Shown here piece by piece: positions 35,564 through 46,859 of a stretch of DNA of 64,000 nt. The notes beneath the pieces are model-generated. The model saw only the letters and a list, made by a program, of their open reading frames with translations. It searched no databases and had not been told where the DNA came from. The stretch's first letter is position 1, and every line of letters begins with the position of its first letter. The stretch lies in assembly GCA_940671915.1 (NCBI GenBank), contig CALNVZ010001293.1, forward strand, positions 73,346-137,345. The letters run 5' to 3'. The stretch comes from Paracentrotus lividus. Taxonomy: Eukaryota > Echinodermata > Echinoidea > Camarodonta > Echinidae. Made by a program: the position numbers and the translations under genes.

Positions 35564-36162
35564 TAATAACAATAATTTTTTCCTTGTTTATCGCAGATTC
35601 TTCAAGCTTGATTCATGAAATCTCCATGATCTCCGGTGACAATTCACAAATAATCCATGAATGACCCATCATGAATTGGTTTATCTTCATAGTAATTACA
35701 ACATCCACAGGCAAAAAAAGTATTTTCATAATTCAAAATTGCACATTGCACACGAAATTGCGCATAGATTCCTACTTTGATCAACTACAAACCCCCAGGA
35801 CAAATGAATTTCAGCATTTGCAGAGATTAACGTGCCTTCATTTCGCGGCTCTAGAGAAAAGGAAGAGTTTTCTAATTAAGCAGATGTCATCTCTTTGCTT
35901 TCCACGTCTGTTGAATGAACCTTGTCATCTTGAAAGCTGTCGAGAAATAGAAACATTTCATCTGCAAAAATCAGATACTGATGATTTGCAGGGATCGAAT
36001 AGTACTCTCTTCTCCAATCACGTTCTCTCTAAGCGCCAGCAAAGATTTGATGATGTGAACAAACACAGATTCAATGGTTCCAAGCAACATCAAGCTGACG
36101 GTGCTCAAGGAATGTTCATTCGACTGAAGAATGTTCTGCTTCCACTCATCTTCCTAGTGTCC
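35051..36162. other. Upstream region of the modular gene
   Basis: Contains an A-rich TAAA/TAA microsatellite (35,520-35,570). From 35,671 an open frame runs into the signal-peptide exon; its 5' part lacks a recognisable domain and is read here as untranslated leader plus chance openness. No TATA box could be assigned with confidence. Confidence 0.4.
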
Positions 36163-36238
36163 ATGCCAATTCATTTCGCTCTGAAATGTCATTATGTTGT
36201 CATCCTTGCAATTCTCCTAACTGAAGCCGCCTCTACAG
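36163..36238 (+). CDS. Modular secreted protein, exon 1: signal peptide
   Basis: The frame starting at ATG 36,163 encodes a compact signal peptide: a short n-region MPIHFALKCHY, a hydrophobic core VVILAILL and a small-residue c-region TEAAST. It ends at ACAG|GTGATA, leaving phase 1, which matches every exon that follows. An in-frame ATG at 36,112 would add 17 residues with a second hydrophobic patch (NVLLPLIFLV), so the start is uncertain. The exon lies 451 bases before the CUB exon. The product is probably a secreted or membrane-anchored receptor-like protein; the end of the gene is not visible. Confidence 0.6.
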
Positions 36239-36301
36239 GTGATAATCACACTCATATGCATGCATTTCCTATTAATTTTATTTCAATATACTGGAGATTC
36301 C

Positions 36302-36345
36302 AGTGGCGGATCCAGGATTTCATGATAATGGGGGGGGGGGACAAA
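36302..36345. repeat. CAGTGGCGGATCC-type repeat tip
   Basis: CAGTGGCGGATCCAGG followed by a G run is the style of a widespread invertebrate hAT-like or MITE terminus. A related, decayed tip occurs inverted near 26,550. No partner terminus was found nearby. Confidence 0.4.
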
Positions 36346-36689
36346 TATGTGGAAATGTAGAATTTGGTACACCAAAAAGGTCCGTCACACCGGACGGCAA
36401 AAAGGTACATATTGTTTTTTTCATGTCACGTTCCCATGCGATAAGAGGGGAGTTGGGGGGGTGGTAGTAGGTGTTAAAATAAAAATTGTCGTTACAGCTA
36501 CGCAAAAAGTACAAGTACCGGGTCATAGGGGTAAGGTTCACTTGGTAAATCTAATATACAGTAGGGTTTCTTTTCTATAATAAATCAGTACAAAATTTAA
36601 TGACCATTGATCACATTGCCTTACTCTGAATTGTTCGTTTGTTCCATGTTAAATTTAGTTTTTGGTTTAAAATTTTCTCTCCTTCACAG

Positions 36690-37001
36690 ATGTTCATATC
36701 CATTGCACAGGCCAAGGAGTGCCTGTTACATCTTCAAGTTATCCGGATGTGCTGATAGAGATCATTGCACCGAGAGGAAGAATGATCCTCTTGAACTTTG
36801 ATTACGTCAGTCTAGGGCCTGCTGACTCGTTGTTCATAATCGATACTATTGAACCCGTTAAAACACAGCACTACAACGGAAGAGGAGGACAGGATTTTCC
36901 CCCATTTCTTTCTAGGAGAAACAGACTTCTAATAACACCAATCTTGGTGGGAAGCTCACGGGAACGGTTTAACATTACAGCTTCTTGCTACGAAATATCT
37001 G
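36690..37001 (+). CDS. Modular secreted protein, exon 2: CUB-like domain
   Basis: A CTCTCCTTCACAG acceptor and a TCTG|GTAAGA donor bound a 312-base exon, phase 1 at both sides. The 104-residue product begins VHIHCTGQGVPVTSSSYP and contains IIAPRGRMILLNFDYVSL, ADSLFIIDTI and RRNRLLITPIL, ending ITASCYE. Order, length and the P-x-G ... L-x-F ... D-x-L-x-I-x-D pattern fit a CUB domain. It has only the outer Cys pair; the central Cys pair and the usual W of classical CUB domains are missing, so it is a divergent or CUB-like fold. CUB modules bind protein or sugar ligands outside cells. Bases 36,870 onward reappear inverted at 61,857-61,985. Confidence 0.8.
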
Positions 37002-38743
37002 GTAAGACAATTTTGAATAAGTAAGAATAAGTAAGAAAGTACATGTGTGCACAATGTCACAGTCAAAGTCTGAAATGAACGTTGACATAATTCATTCAAA
37101 GTAGTCGTAGTAAAATAATAAATATAGCAATCAGTAATCTCTTAATATCTTGAACAGAACAATAGCGATTGAGTAAAAAAAAAAAAGTAAATACAAAGAC
37201 AATTTTCATCAGAAAGAAAACAAAACGAAATACATTGCCTTTTGTTATTCTTTATTTCATTGCTCCAACTTTGGCATTAATCGAATTTTACATTTGCGCA
37301 ACCAATATGTCATGTTTATCGAAGCGTTAACACATTCCATTTTCATTATGATTTAGGTTTGGCTGAGATTTTACAATAGATTTGGGGGAAAGTAGAAATT
37401 CCCATTGTGTAAAAAAGAATAATATCAATTTTGAAACCCAATCGATATGCAGTCTCTTCAGCATTCTCATCCTTCCCCTCGGAAATAGACCTAAGCGTGT
37501 AAAAAAAAAAAACATAATTTATTTTAACCCTAAATAGAGTAGGCTATTTTGACACACGTAAAGACTGGGGGGGGGGCTCATTCAACCCCCCCCCCCCCCC
37601 AATATCTCGGCCGTTGAGCGCGCGATCGCGCCAAAAATTGGCTCGCGCGTTACCCACGGCATCCTCTCGAAAACTGAAGAGTCATATTCTCCGAAAAAAA
37701 TTCATTACTAATTAATTATGCTAATTGATGCATAAATCAAAGATTTGCTCTAATTAATTAAATGAAGCCCTAAAAGTGCTAATTTTGGGTTTACAGGCTC
37801 TTTGTAGGCTTCTGGTGAAATGTGTGTTAAAAAAAGTCTGTATCAAGATTTTTTCTTATGTATAATATTGTTTTTAAAATGTCTTATATATTTATTTGTT
37901 TTTCGACTTTTTGTTTTTTATTGTATTTTCAATGGAAATCATCGGTGACACTATTTATCATAAACACCCTTAAATTCATTGATTTTAATATTTAAAAGAG
38001 GAAATAATAATACATTTATGAATTTTGGCTAAAAACACAATTTGCATTGGATTTGTACGCAAAATCACGTATCTGAGCAATTTCGGGTCTGACGCACGGT
38101 TACAACATGTTACGTAATTTCGGAACCGCGTACCCGAGCATCACAAATTTGGTCTCAAAAGTTGCGCGAGACTTGAAAGAAAATAGTCACAAGGTCTCGG
38201 CAATTTTTTTCTTCTTTTTTTTTTTTGCAGCATTGCCAAGTTATCGCGAAAAAATGTCGAGGGGGAGGGGGGCTGACCTTATAAGATAATATAAGGCCTA
38301 ATACATGTTTTGTATTTTTTAGTATCACGTTTTCCCTTCTATATTTGTTGACAAAATATTTTTCAAAAGTCAGAACTAAAAAAAGACAAAAATTTGCACG
38401 GGTTGAAACAAAAATTCTCTGGAAGGGTGGGTAACCGTCCAAGCTAAATTCAGGGTCCCGAAGAGTAAAGGCAGGAACAACACATTCAAGAAATATGTAA
38501 ATATAAGAAGTGTCTCCATCTTCATCATTTCGTTTTCTACACTCTACTGTTCTATTACACTATGTTTAATTCAAACAAAACGAAGCAGATTAGTAAAGGC
38601 ATGCTCTACGTCACACACAATATACATGTATAATTAAATGTAAAACCTATATAAGGAGAGTGTGCTTCCTATAACAATTTGAAACACACGAGAATGTATA
38701 CGCAAATTAAGATTGTGAGTTTATTATCTCAAATCATATTAAG
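37002..38743. other. Intron 2 of the modular gene
   Basis: Non-coding, with a G9 run and C16 run (37,566-37,602) followed by a GC-rich patch (GCGCGCGATCGCGCC) that belongs to a wider repeat, and AT-rich sequence with TTAATTA words. Mirrored at about 60,160-61,856. Confidence 0.6.
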
Positions 38744-38989
38744 AAACAAACACTGGGCGTCTTGTGGATGGTAACACACCAGCAGAGGGTTTCTTGGAAC
38801 TATTAACCCAATCCGAGTCAGGAGGGGAATGGGTGAGAGTGTGTGAAGAGAACCTATCTCATCGAGTGGCAGAGATCGTCTGTGGAGAACTTGGTTACGC
38901 AATCGTTAAGGAGGTGGCTTATGAAAACGGAGGATGTCAGTCAGATGGAAGTGGCGGGAATTGTGTTCGAGCTCCGGTTTGTGAAGAAT
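38744..38989 (+). CDS. Modular secreted protein, exon 3: first part of an SRCR domain
   Basis: Eighty-two codons between a CATATTAAG acceptor and a strong GAAT|GTGAGTA donor, phase 1 at both ends. The product reads GRLVDGNTPAEGFLELL, then GGEWVRVCEENLSHRVAEIV, CGELGY and later CQSDGSGGNCVRAPVCEE. This is the N-terminal two thirds of a scavenger receptor cysteine-rich domain: R-L-V-x-G, W-x-x-V-C and A-x-x-V-C-x-x-L-G-Y are all present. The C-terminal cysteines lie on the next exon, 4.7 kb away. SRCR proteins are greatly expanded in sea urchin immunity; a recognition role is inference. Confidence 0.88.
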
Positions 38990-39067
38990 GTGAGTACAGG
39001 GTGTATCAATAAAAACGGGACAGTTTTGAAAAGTCTGTCGAAATTTCGTTTTAAATTATTATGTCTA

Positions 39068-39538
39068 TACAGTCTGTGTCAAATAAAATGGTACAGTTGG
39101 AAAACATTTTTTTATAGTGTGAAGGTTAATATCAACGTGGTATTGTTTGTTATTTTCATAAAGCAGAAATATCACTCTTTCTTCTGCAATTTTTTTTATC
39201 ACATTTGGTGCAGTATTTTTTGAGATATGACTAATTTTCTACAATCAAGGAAAATCCATTTTTCGCACGCCGTCCCATGCCTTTGTGTACGATTTCGCAT
39301 AATGACCGTGAATTCAGCGCTCCAGAACAATAGAAGTGCGTAATTTCGATTTGTTCCTCGTCGCACAAAACTTAGCATAACTTTTGTTTTACGAAAGCAA
39401 ATTATACAGGACAAAGCGCATCAGCAAGAAAAATCTTTTGGCTTTAATTTGGTACCACAAACACACATTATATGAAAAGATTTCACACCTAAATGATTTT
39501 TTTCCCCGACTGTACCATTTTTTTTGACACAGACTGTA
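39068..39538. mobile_element. Nested ~470-bp TA-targeted MITE
   Basis: CAGTCTGTGTCAAATAAAAT at the left and the inverse of ATTTTTTTTGACACAGACTG at the right bound the unit, with TA outside each end. The other arm of the host element (near 42,738) keeps the unoccupied site, CTATATTT, proving a clean insertion after the long inverted repeat was formed. Its termini resemble those of the host element, so both may use a mariner-type transposase. Confidence 0.85.
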
Positions 39539-40044
39539 TTTTGATGTTAATAGATGCTCTAAAGTCTTATCTTTCAAATGCCATTTAAAATATTAAGTTT
39601 CGTTCATGCTTGAGCGCACAAAGAACGTTTTTGTCGGGGGCTCAATAAAAGGCTTGCGCACAAAATGGAAGAAAATGAGAAATAGGATCATCAGACTTTT
39701 TGCTAATCAGCAGACTTACTCTTAACCCTTTCATTATCTTTGTCATTTTCATCGAATTATGCTATCAAAATTCATTAACAAAGCTATTTATTTAATTGCA
39801 TTGTTTTTGTTTTTTTTTTCGTTTGTTTTGTTTGTTTGTCTTTTTTTTTTTAAACATGTTAACATGTTATCTTTTGGCATTGAATATTCCTTCAAACTAA
39901 AAAAAAAAAAAGAGAGAAAAAAAAAGAAGAAAATTGTCAACCCAAGAAAGGGGATTTGGTTGGTTGGTTGATTATTTGATTGTTTGATTGATGGATTGAT
40001 TTACTAATTGATCGATTGACCATTTTGAATGATTGATCGTTTGA

Positions 40045-41006
40045 TTAACCCTATCAAGACCAAGGGGGGGGGGGGGCACAATGTGCCCCCCCCCTACCAA
40101 ACTTTTATACGCCATTTCTATACGCTTTGCTCATTTTCCCCCAAACTTGGTGACTTTTCCTAAAAATCTATTCACGAACATTTTGATACATATTTTGTCG
40201 GGATGAGATATTCTGTGTTGCCATGGCAACCATAAATTGACAGTCATGTTTATCCAATTTTTGATCATTTTTGATATACATAGTTTTAAACAATATTTTG
40301 GTGTTATAAATAGGGTTTCTTTATTCAAAATAAATTGAATAAACATTCCAAACTGAATACCAATCTTTTTCTTTTGTTTTTTTGTTTCTTTTTATATAAA
40401 AAATGGCGCCAAAACAATAAATATAATAGAAAATATTGAAATATCAATTTATTCACATTTTTAATTTTTGTAAATGAGTTTATCCAATGAAATTCACAGA
40501 ATATGATTATTGTTTATTATACATTCACTTTGCATGCCTAAATAGTGAAGATTAGTACAAAAACAATCATTATTTTATTATTTCAATTAATTACCAAAAA
40601 CGCCCTCTGTTGGTGAAATCAAATTTTTCTTATTTAAGAGCATAGAGCGCCCTCATATGGCAACCTTGAATATTTCAAATGGACGAATGAACAATGAATG
40701 AATCCTAAAACATATTTGTAACAGTTTCCATCTTCAAACCATGATTTTAGGGAGTTGAAATGATTTAATTCAAATTTTGTGAATTTTTCTATGTATTTCT
40801 TTATTTAAGTGAAAATAGCGCCCCCATATGATGACCTTGAGAAATTTTAGTTGTACCAAATTGTAGAGCTTGAGTTGCTCTATCGTCATGCCAAATATGA
40901 AAGCGATCGGTCAAATAATAAAAAAATTATGGGGGGGGGCACAATGTGCCCCCCCCCCCCCTTGGCCCTATGAACCGTCAAAATACCTTGGTCTTGATAG
41001 GGTTAA
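40045..41006. mobile_element. piggyBac-like MITE with TTAA target sites
   Basis: TTAA at 40,045-40,048 and 41,003-41,006 bracket termini CCCTATCAAGACCAAGG and CCTTGGTCTTGATAGGG. Just inside each end is a GGGGCACAATGTGCCCC hairpin whose G and C runs vary in length. TTAA duplication and a CCCT-type tip are hallmarks of piggyBac elements. No transposase is present in the 954 bases. Two other copies occur: a truncated one at 7,182 and the artefactual mirror at about 57,390-58,350. Confidence 0.82.
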
Positions 41007-42231
41007 TGCATTTGTTTCTTTGAATGATTGATCGATTACTTTTTGATTGATTGTTCAAATGATTGATTAAATCGTTGAAAACATATCAATTCTAGTTGTA
41101 AACTTAAGGGGAAGAGGGCGCTATCACTCTACGTAAAGCGAACGCGGCCATAGACATTTTGTATTTTGCACAGTTTTTTCACTTTGTTTTCTTGATTATG
41201 GCGAGCAACTACATTTTCAAAAAAATTATCAACTTGAATAAGAACGCTAAGAGTCTGAATTTTTCAAAAATAGGTATAACTTATTGCAAAGGGGAAAAAA
41301 AGTCCTGTCACTTGTGTCAATTCGAAATCCTATTCAGATCAAATTCCTGTACAATATGGTCAATTTTGCTCTCAAAATAGCTCATACGCTGCATAATCAT
41401 TTTCCTGGATAACGCATAACTATATTACAGCTTAATGTTCAAGCAGTTTTTAAAAGCTTGAATTCTCAGCTTTCCAAAGATAGTACATTCATTTCGATTG
41501 GTTAAGAAAAAGTCCTGTCACTTTGAACATTATCACAATAGAATCTTTACTCGATGGGTCGATATTTCCGCATATCACATGCATATCGCATGTGGACGGC
41601 GTCTTCGCAAGAGGTGACAAGATCACTAGTTATATCAATAATCGTTTGGAACATCAATCTATGTGAAATAAAGATTCTGATTACAACTTCAGCACAATCG
41701 TGTTATAGGCTTGCCAGAATGTCTTTTTCCCCAATCTGGTCTGAAGCATCTACCTACGAAAACTATGATAAAACTTCAATTATTTCTTTCATGTCCATGA
41801 GTAATTTGCTCAAACAGATCGACGGACAAATACCATTCAACCACAGGGAAGTTTTCTTAGGCCGGTTTTTGTACGCTAAGTAATAATTGCATGCAGTTGT
41901 CAACTGTTCGCTTCCCGTCGTCAGCCCGGGTTTAGTTGACATTTATGTGGAGCCGTATAATTTTCTGCGCCGCTCAGCTGTATTTCCACTAAACTCATGA
42001 ATGCAGTGTTGCGTTTCCCCTCCCCAAATAATGGACGCGTCTTTATGTTAAGATTTAATGCCATACGTTAGATTTACATTTCACGTGGAGTAGAATTGAT
42101 ATGAGTCATAGGAAATCGACTCAAAAGACTAACATAAGTAATGACCAGTGAAAAGTAATAATCAATCCGAATGGGAGTACCTGATTCAGAATAATGATTC
42201 AGAATAAATAATACCCTTTAAATTTAACCAA

Positions 42232-42281
<50 letters not shown>

Positions 42282-43707
42282 CCTCCGACAAGAACTTTCC
42301 GTGTTCGCTGAAGCATGAACGAAACAAATAAACAAAGCAATCAATCAATCAATCAAATAAACAATCAATTAAACAACCAACCAAATACCCTTTCTTATGG
42401 GCTGACAAAAAAAAAAGTTTAAAGGAATATTTATTGTAAAAAGATAACATATTAAAATGAAAACAAAACTATTAAAGTAAATAAATAGCTTTGAAAGTGA
42501 TTTTCAAATCATAATTCGGAAAAAAAAATGGCAAAGATAAAGAAAAAAAATTAGAGGAAGACTGCTGATTAGCAAAAAGTCTGATGATCGTAATTCTCAA
42601 TTTTTCCATTTGTGTGCAAGCCGTTTTTTGAGCCCCCGACAAAAATGTTCTGTGTGTACTCAAGCATGAACGAAACTCATTATTTTTAATTGCATTTGAA
42701 AGATAACACTTCAGAGCATCTATTAACATAAAAATATAGACATCATGATTTGAAACAAAATTTTGACAGACTTTTCAAAACTGTCCCGTTTTTATTGATA
42801 CGCACTGTATAGTGAAACATTCATGTGTTATCACATCGTTTTATCAGAGTGTTGACCACAGTGTGAAAACTGAGCATATGATGATATAGTGTGTTATATC
42901 ACACGTGGCAATAACGCAGTCTCTCCGCTGTGCTACCGCAGCATTCTATAGCGTTATCACAGATTAAAATCCATGACATACAACACGTCCCAAAGTCACA
43001 AGTGTTGTGGGAAGGTTTAAACACATATATACAGTTAACAAGCCGTCGGAGTATAAATTCTTAGGGATACAATCCTCGAGGACTAAAACCCCGATGGTCC
43101 CGTGTGAACATAGCTATAATTCCCAACCACATATTCCCTCACACCTTGGTATGTATAGGATAGTCTTCCGGTATGGACGGTGTCCATCAAACAGTGGCAT
43201 TTATAACCACATAGTCTATCGCACTTTTTCTAATTCAGATATTTCCGTATATCTATATTTTATATAAAATATATTTGTTATGGTTATCTTATTCCTTTAC
43301 AGTGTTTAAAAAAAAATAAAACAAACAAAATTTATATTTTTTATAAAGCCTGGTTAATTATATTACAAGAGAATATAAGATAATTTTAGAGAGATGCAGA
43401 AAAAAGAGCGAAACTCCAACCGAGAGGGTGCGAAATTGAGGGAGAGGAATGATCTGAAATCATTCATTTTTTATTGATTTTTATTTTATTCATTTAGTTT
43501 TATTCTTTTATTTTTTTTTAGGGGGGGGGGGGGCAAAAAGTAGTATAGAAAAAAAAATGAAATTCAACGAATGTATAATTAACATGCATCATCACACTAG
43601 ATCAATGTTTTTTTCCCTTTTTATCTGTTTTGTTTTCCCTTTGCAACTCTAACAAGAGTATAGTGAAATTTGATAATGATTATGATTATTGTTTAAATCA
43701 CTCACAG

Positions 43708-43785
43708 ATGCATACCGTTTGCAGGATTGTTCACAACCATCGACAAACTGCACATCTTCTAAAGCAGTGAAGATTACATGTTTTG
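43708..43785 (+). CDS. Modular secreted protein, exon 4: end of the SRCR domain
   Basis: A 78-base exon bounded by AAATCACTCACAG and TTTTG|GTGAGC, phase 1 at both ends. Joined in phase to the preceding SRCR exon it reads YAYRLQDCSQPSTNCTSSKA then VKITCFG, which supplies the final L-x-D-C and terminal Cys of an SRCR domain. The short length would hide it from ORF-based searches; the phase match and both splice signals support it. The exon lies 171 bases before the WSC exon. Confidence 0.85.
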
Positions 43786-43887
43786 GTGAGCCTCTGCTAT
43801 CTTTTCACGCAATTTTTATTTTTTATATATTTTTTTTTTTGCATGCATCTCAAGTAATGTAATTTGTTGAAAACATTATCAGCATTT

Positions 43888-43919
<32 letters not shown>

Positions 43920-43956
43920 AAGATGAATATTTTTTCTTACCCCTATTCATTGACAG

Positions 43957-44181
43957 AGCCTGGATTCATTGGATGTTACAATTATGGAATCACCCAACTC
44001 CAGAGCAGTTCCATTCCAAGTTCGACGCCCGAGTGTGTTTCATCGTGCAGATCCGACACGGTACAAGCTCTAGCCATCGTGAATGACAGTCAACCTGGTC
44101 AATGCTTCTGCCCTACGACTGACGATATCAACCTATCCGACTTAACCCTGGAAGCAGCATGTACTCATCCAGTGTATAACG
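43957..44181 (+). CDS. Modular secreted protein, exon 5: WSC-like domain
   Basis: Seventy-five codons between TTCATTGACAG and TAACG|GTAAAC, phase 1 at both ends. The product opens FIGCYNYG and has PECVSSCRSD, ALAIVND and GQCFCPTTDDIN, ending LEAACTHPVYN. G-C-Y, C-x3-C and C-x-C in this spacing fit a WSC domain, a carbohydrate-binding module known from polycystin, Kremen and fungal stress sensors. The usual C-x-C-G glycine is replaced by P, so the fold is likely but the family call is not certain. The plus-strand frame overlapping at 43,886 is a poly-T artefact. Confidence 0.75.
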
Positions 44182-44489
44182 GTAAACAGAAATAGAATAT
44201 GAGAAAACAAGAAGCAGGAGCACCTTATCATAATTTACACGTTTTCTTATCTACCCAAAACAGAACTAAAGTAAGAAACTATGTTTATTGTTATTGTGAA
44301 TGCAGCCATTGATATCATATCAGTAAGATTATGTGCTGCCTTACTTCCAGTTTTATTCACATGTATGCTTCCCTAGAGAGATGTTTACTTCACTCCACAA
44401 GCTCTAATATAATTATGAAAGACATGTATTATGCAATCTGCGAATTAGCTTTCGATATGAGTGATAAAAATCATACCTGTATTTCTTAA

Positions 44490-45265
44490 TGGTTGTTTTA
44501 CATTTCCTCCTACTCGAGGAATAAGACAGGGTGATCCTCTATCTGCTTTACTTTTTATTTTGTCTATTTAAGTTCTCGGTAATGAAATAAGAAACAATGA
44601 GTGTATTTAAAGGAATCTGTATGAGAAAACAATCAAAGGAAATAAAAGTAGGCCAGATAGCTGATGATGTGACGATTTTTATGGAAAATATCAGGTCTGG
44701 TGATAAAGCTCTTGCATACATTTTAGATTTTGGAAGATTTCAGGTATTACTATACGTTATTAAAAACAAGGATAAAACACAAGCAATGTGGATAGGGAAA
44801 GAAAAAACCTTTAATCACGGTTAGTGGTATTCCATGGGCTGAAAACTGTGTTACAGCTTTTGGTATTTTCTTTTCAGAAATGAATCGATGAATTAAATTG
44901 GTGAAGAAACAAAATAGATGAATTTGAAAAATTATTGAATACTTGTAAACAAAGAAATCTTACATTAAGAGGTAATAGATCATTGTAGATAATCATCTTA
45001 AATAATGTTTATTACTTACGTTTGCCCTTGTGATGTTGTAAAGAAAATTGATAATTTAATGATGAATTTTCACAGGGGATCAACATTTACCAAAGTAAAA
45101 AGATATAGTTCAATTAGTGATACATCGAAAGGAAGGCTAAGCCTGTTGGATTTGAGGTTAAAGTTAGATAGTTTTAAGTTAAAATGGATACTTTGATATT
45201 TTGATGAAACAAAAGCAAAGTGGCAATGGATGTTTGACTACTGGTTTGATATACTTCCCAGATTA
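44490..45265 (+). mobile_element. L1/Tx1-like LINE fragment, decayed
   Basis: The plus strand contains RGIRQGDPLSALLFIL around 44,515, then GQIADDVTIFMENIRSGD around 44,655-44,700, the reverse-transcriptase blocks with the F/A-DD catalytic pair, and farther on FHRGSTFTKVKRYSSIS and a W-rich tail typical of L1-type ORF2 ends. Several stops and shifts separate the parts (for example after FILSI and before the later ORF at 45,005). It lies in intron 5 of the modular gene and its 5' part is missing. Mirrored at about 52,900-53,850. Confidence 0.75.
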
Positions 45266-45951
45266 CGTTGGAGGTAGCGTTATTATGATTTTTTTTTAAT
45301 GAATATCGTCAATATTATTTTCTTTATGCATTTTCAAAATGTATTTATGTTGAAGTTTATGTCAACTTAACATTATAAAATTTTCTTATCAATTTTACTA
45401 ACTTTTTAAACAAAGGCACATTCAATGGACAATCCCCCCCCCCCCAAAAAAAAAGCATGAATTAAATCTTCTCGACATTTACATATGTTACACAAATCGG
45501 AATTTTCTAGTTTCCATAAAATAACATTCACTTTGTTGGAATCAGACTGTATAGTATTTTGAAATTTTATTTTTAATATAAAATATGTTATTTTGGGTGT
45601 TCAAGAATTAGGAAACGAAAACATTAACTTGATACTAAACTATGCATCATTTTACAAAAAAAAAAATAATAATAATAATAAATGTGTTAGCATAGGTATA
45701 ACCTACACAAGGAAGATCAAATAATCATATCGATATAAAAATGATGATTGTTCATGTATTAAGGAAATGATATGACCATGAAAACTGTAAAAGAAAATGT
45801 ATATATGAGTTGGTCGAAATGGAGAAATATATAGAATAACGTTTAAAACTATTGCAATTATATTTTGTCTTGTTAAAGAAGTCCAGCGATGGTAAAAAAT
45901 AAATTTAAGTAATAAAAATAACTGTATTTTCATTTTTCCCCTTGGTAAAAG

Positions 45952-46170
45952 CTTCCGTTGGTTTCTGCACCCTACCATATAACGTCATGAATGGATCTTG
46001 GGATTCTAACATCACGTGGTTTGGTTCCATTGTTCATCTCACATGTGATGAAGGATACAATCTCATTGGAAGCAGAACGCTACAGTGTGTACCAGGAGTT
46101 TCACCATTCCTCCCCGAATGGAGTCACGCAATGCCTAGATGTGAAAATGATGACCACATATCGAGTGAAG
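45952..46170 (+). CDS. Modular secreted protein, exon 6: sushi (CCP) domain
   Basis: Seventy-three codons from the TTGGTAAAAG acceptor to GTGAAG|GTAAAC, phase 1 at both ends. The product reads VGFCTLPYNVMNGSW, VHLTCDEGYNLIGSRTLQC, LPEWSHAMPRCEN. Four Cys, the G-Y after the second Cys and the W before the last Cys define a sushi/CCP module, the complement-regulator repeat. The ORF starting at 45,942 includes intron bases on its left, and its extension to 46,481 is intron on the right. This is the last exon I can place with confidence; downstream exons are probably beyond the minisatellite gap. Confidence 0.88.
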
Positions 46171-46859
46171 GTAAACACAAAGCAAGCATGCTTGTTTCTA
46201 CATTCTCAGACCTATTGCACAAGTTGGCATATAAGGTGCTAATTGTAGTTGTTGTTGTTAATATTGTTGTTATTGTGAATAACACATTGAAGTCCCAACT
46301 ATTAACTTGGCCCGATTCCACACACCCAGCATCGACCAATTGGGCTCAGAGTACATTACACAGTTCCCTTTGGTCGCCGCACAGTGGGCCAGAATTTGTC
46401 CAAACTGTGCCAATATTAAAAAAAAAAGTGAATCCGAAATTTTCCAATTTGTTCATATGTTTTGAGAAGAAAACATTCTAATTTTTATTTAATCATCAAT
46501 ATTTTTTAATTTAGCGAATTTTTAAGGTGTTATTTACCCATTTGAAAGTGGTATTATCAAAAAATTGCTCAAAAATTTGAGGGAAGAGGCACATTCCCAA
46601 ACAGCTTTATATATTTATAAAGCGTCCAGCAATCAGGCTGATACTTTACACATTTCTTAGGTATTAGTGACCCATGTTGGATATTTAATTGAAATTTTAA
46701 AGAAAGCATTATTTTATGAGATATAAGTACTAACATTCACAGAAATCGTCGAAAATTGGAAGTTTTTTTAGGAAAGTAACTTTTTAGTTTGAATTCCAGG
46801 CGATTCCAGGGGCGACTATACCTATACAGTTTTGACCAACATCTCCTCTTTCCAAAGAT
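46171..46859. other. Intronic or downstream stretch, no exon seen
   Basis: AT-rich with a TTG-repeat (46,243-46,270). Mirrored at 51,400-52,130. Confidence 0.45.

Larger units (their letters stand above)
38997..42807. mobile_element. Mariner-like element with ~500-bp inverted ends
   Basis: CAGGGTGTATCAATAAAAAC at the left and its inverted partner (…ATTGATACGCACTG) at the right are flanked by TA on both sides (38,995-38,996 and 42,808-42,809). Inverted similarity extends through AAAAGTCTGTC, GTTCATGCTTGAGC, TCAGACTTTTTGCTAATCAG and the TGGTTGGTTGATT tract, covering about 39,545-40,030 and 42,340-42,807. The centre (41,010-42,200) holds ORFs without a recognisable transposase. It is therefore probably non-autonomous. 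It sits 7 bases inside intron 3, leaving the splice donor intact. Confidence 0.82.
38990..43707. other. Intron 3, largely made of nested transposons
   Basis: The 4.7-kb intron separates the two SRCR exons. About 3.8 kb of it is a single mariner-like element (38,997-42,807) with two further elements inside. The remainder (42,810-43,707) is AT-rich, with a G run at 43,520, and has no gene. Confidence 0.75.

Noticed and set aside
35671-36111. Long open frame leading into the signal peptide
   Set aside because: An N-terminal extension before a clear signal peptide is unlikely; no domain is seen and the composition is mixed. Kept as possible leader only.
41554-41883. 109-codon ORF inside the mariner-like element as a transposase
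   Set aside because: No DDE/D or helix-turn-helix pattern is visible, and the frame lies across AT-rich sequence.
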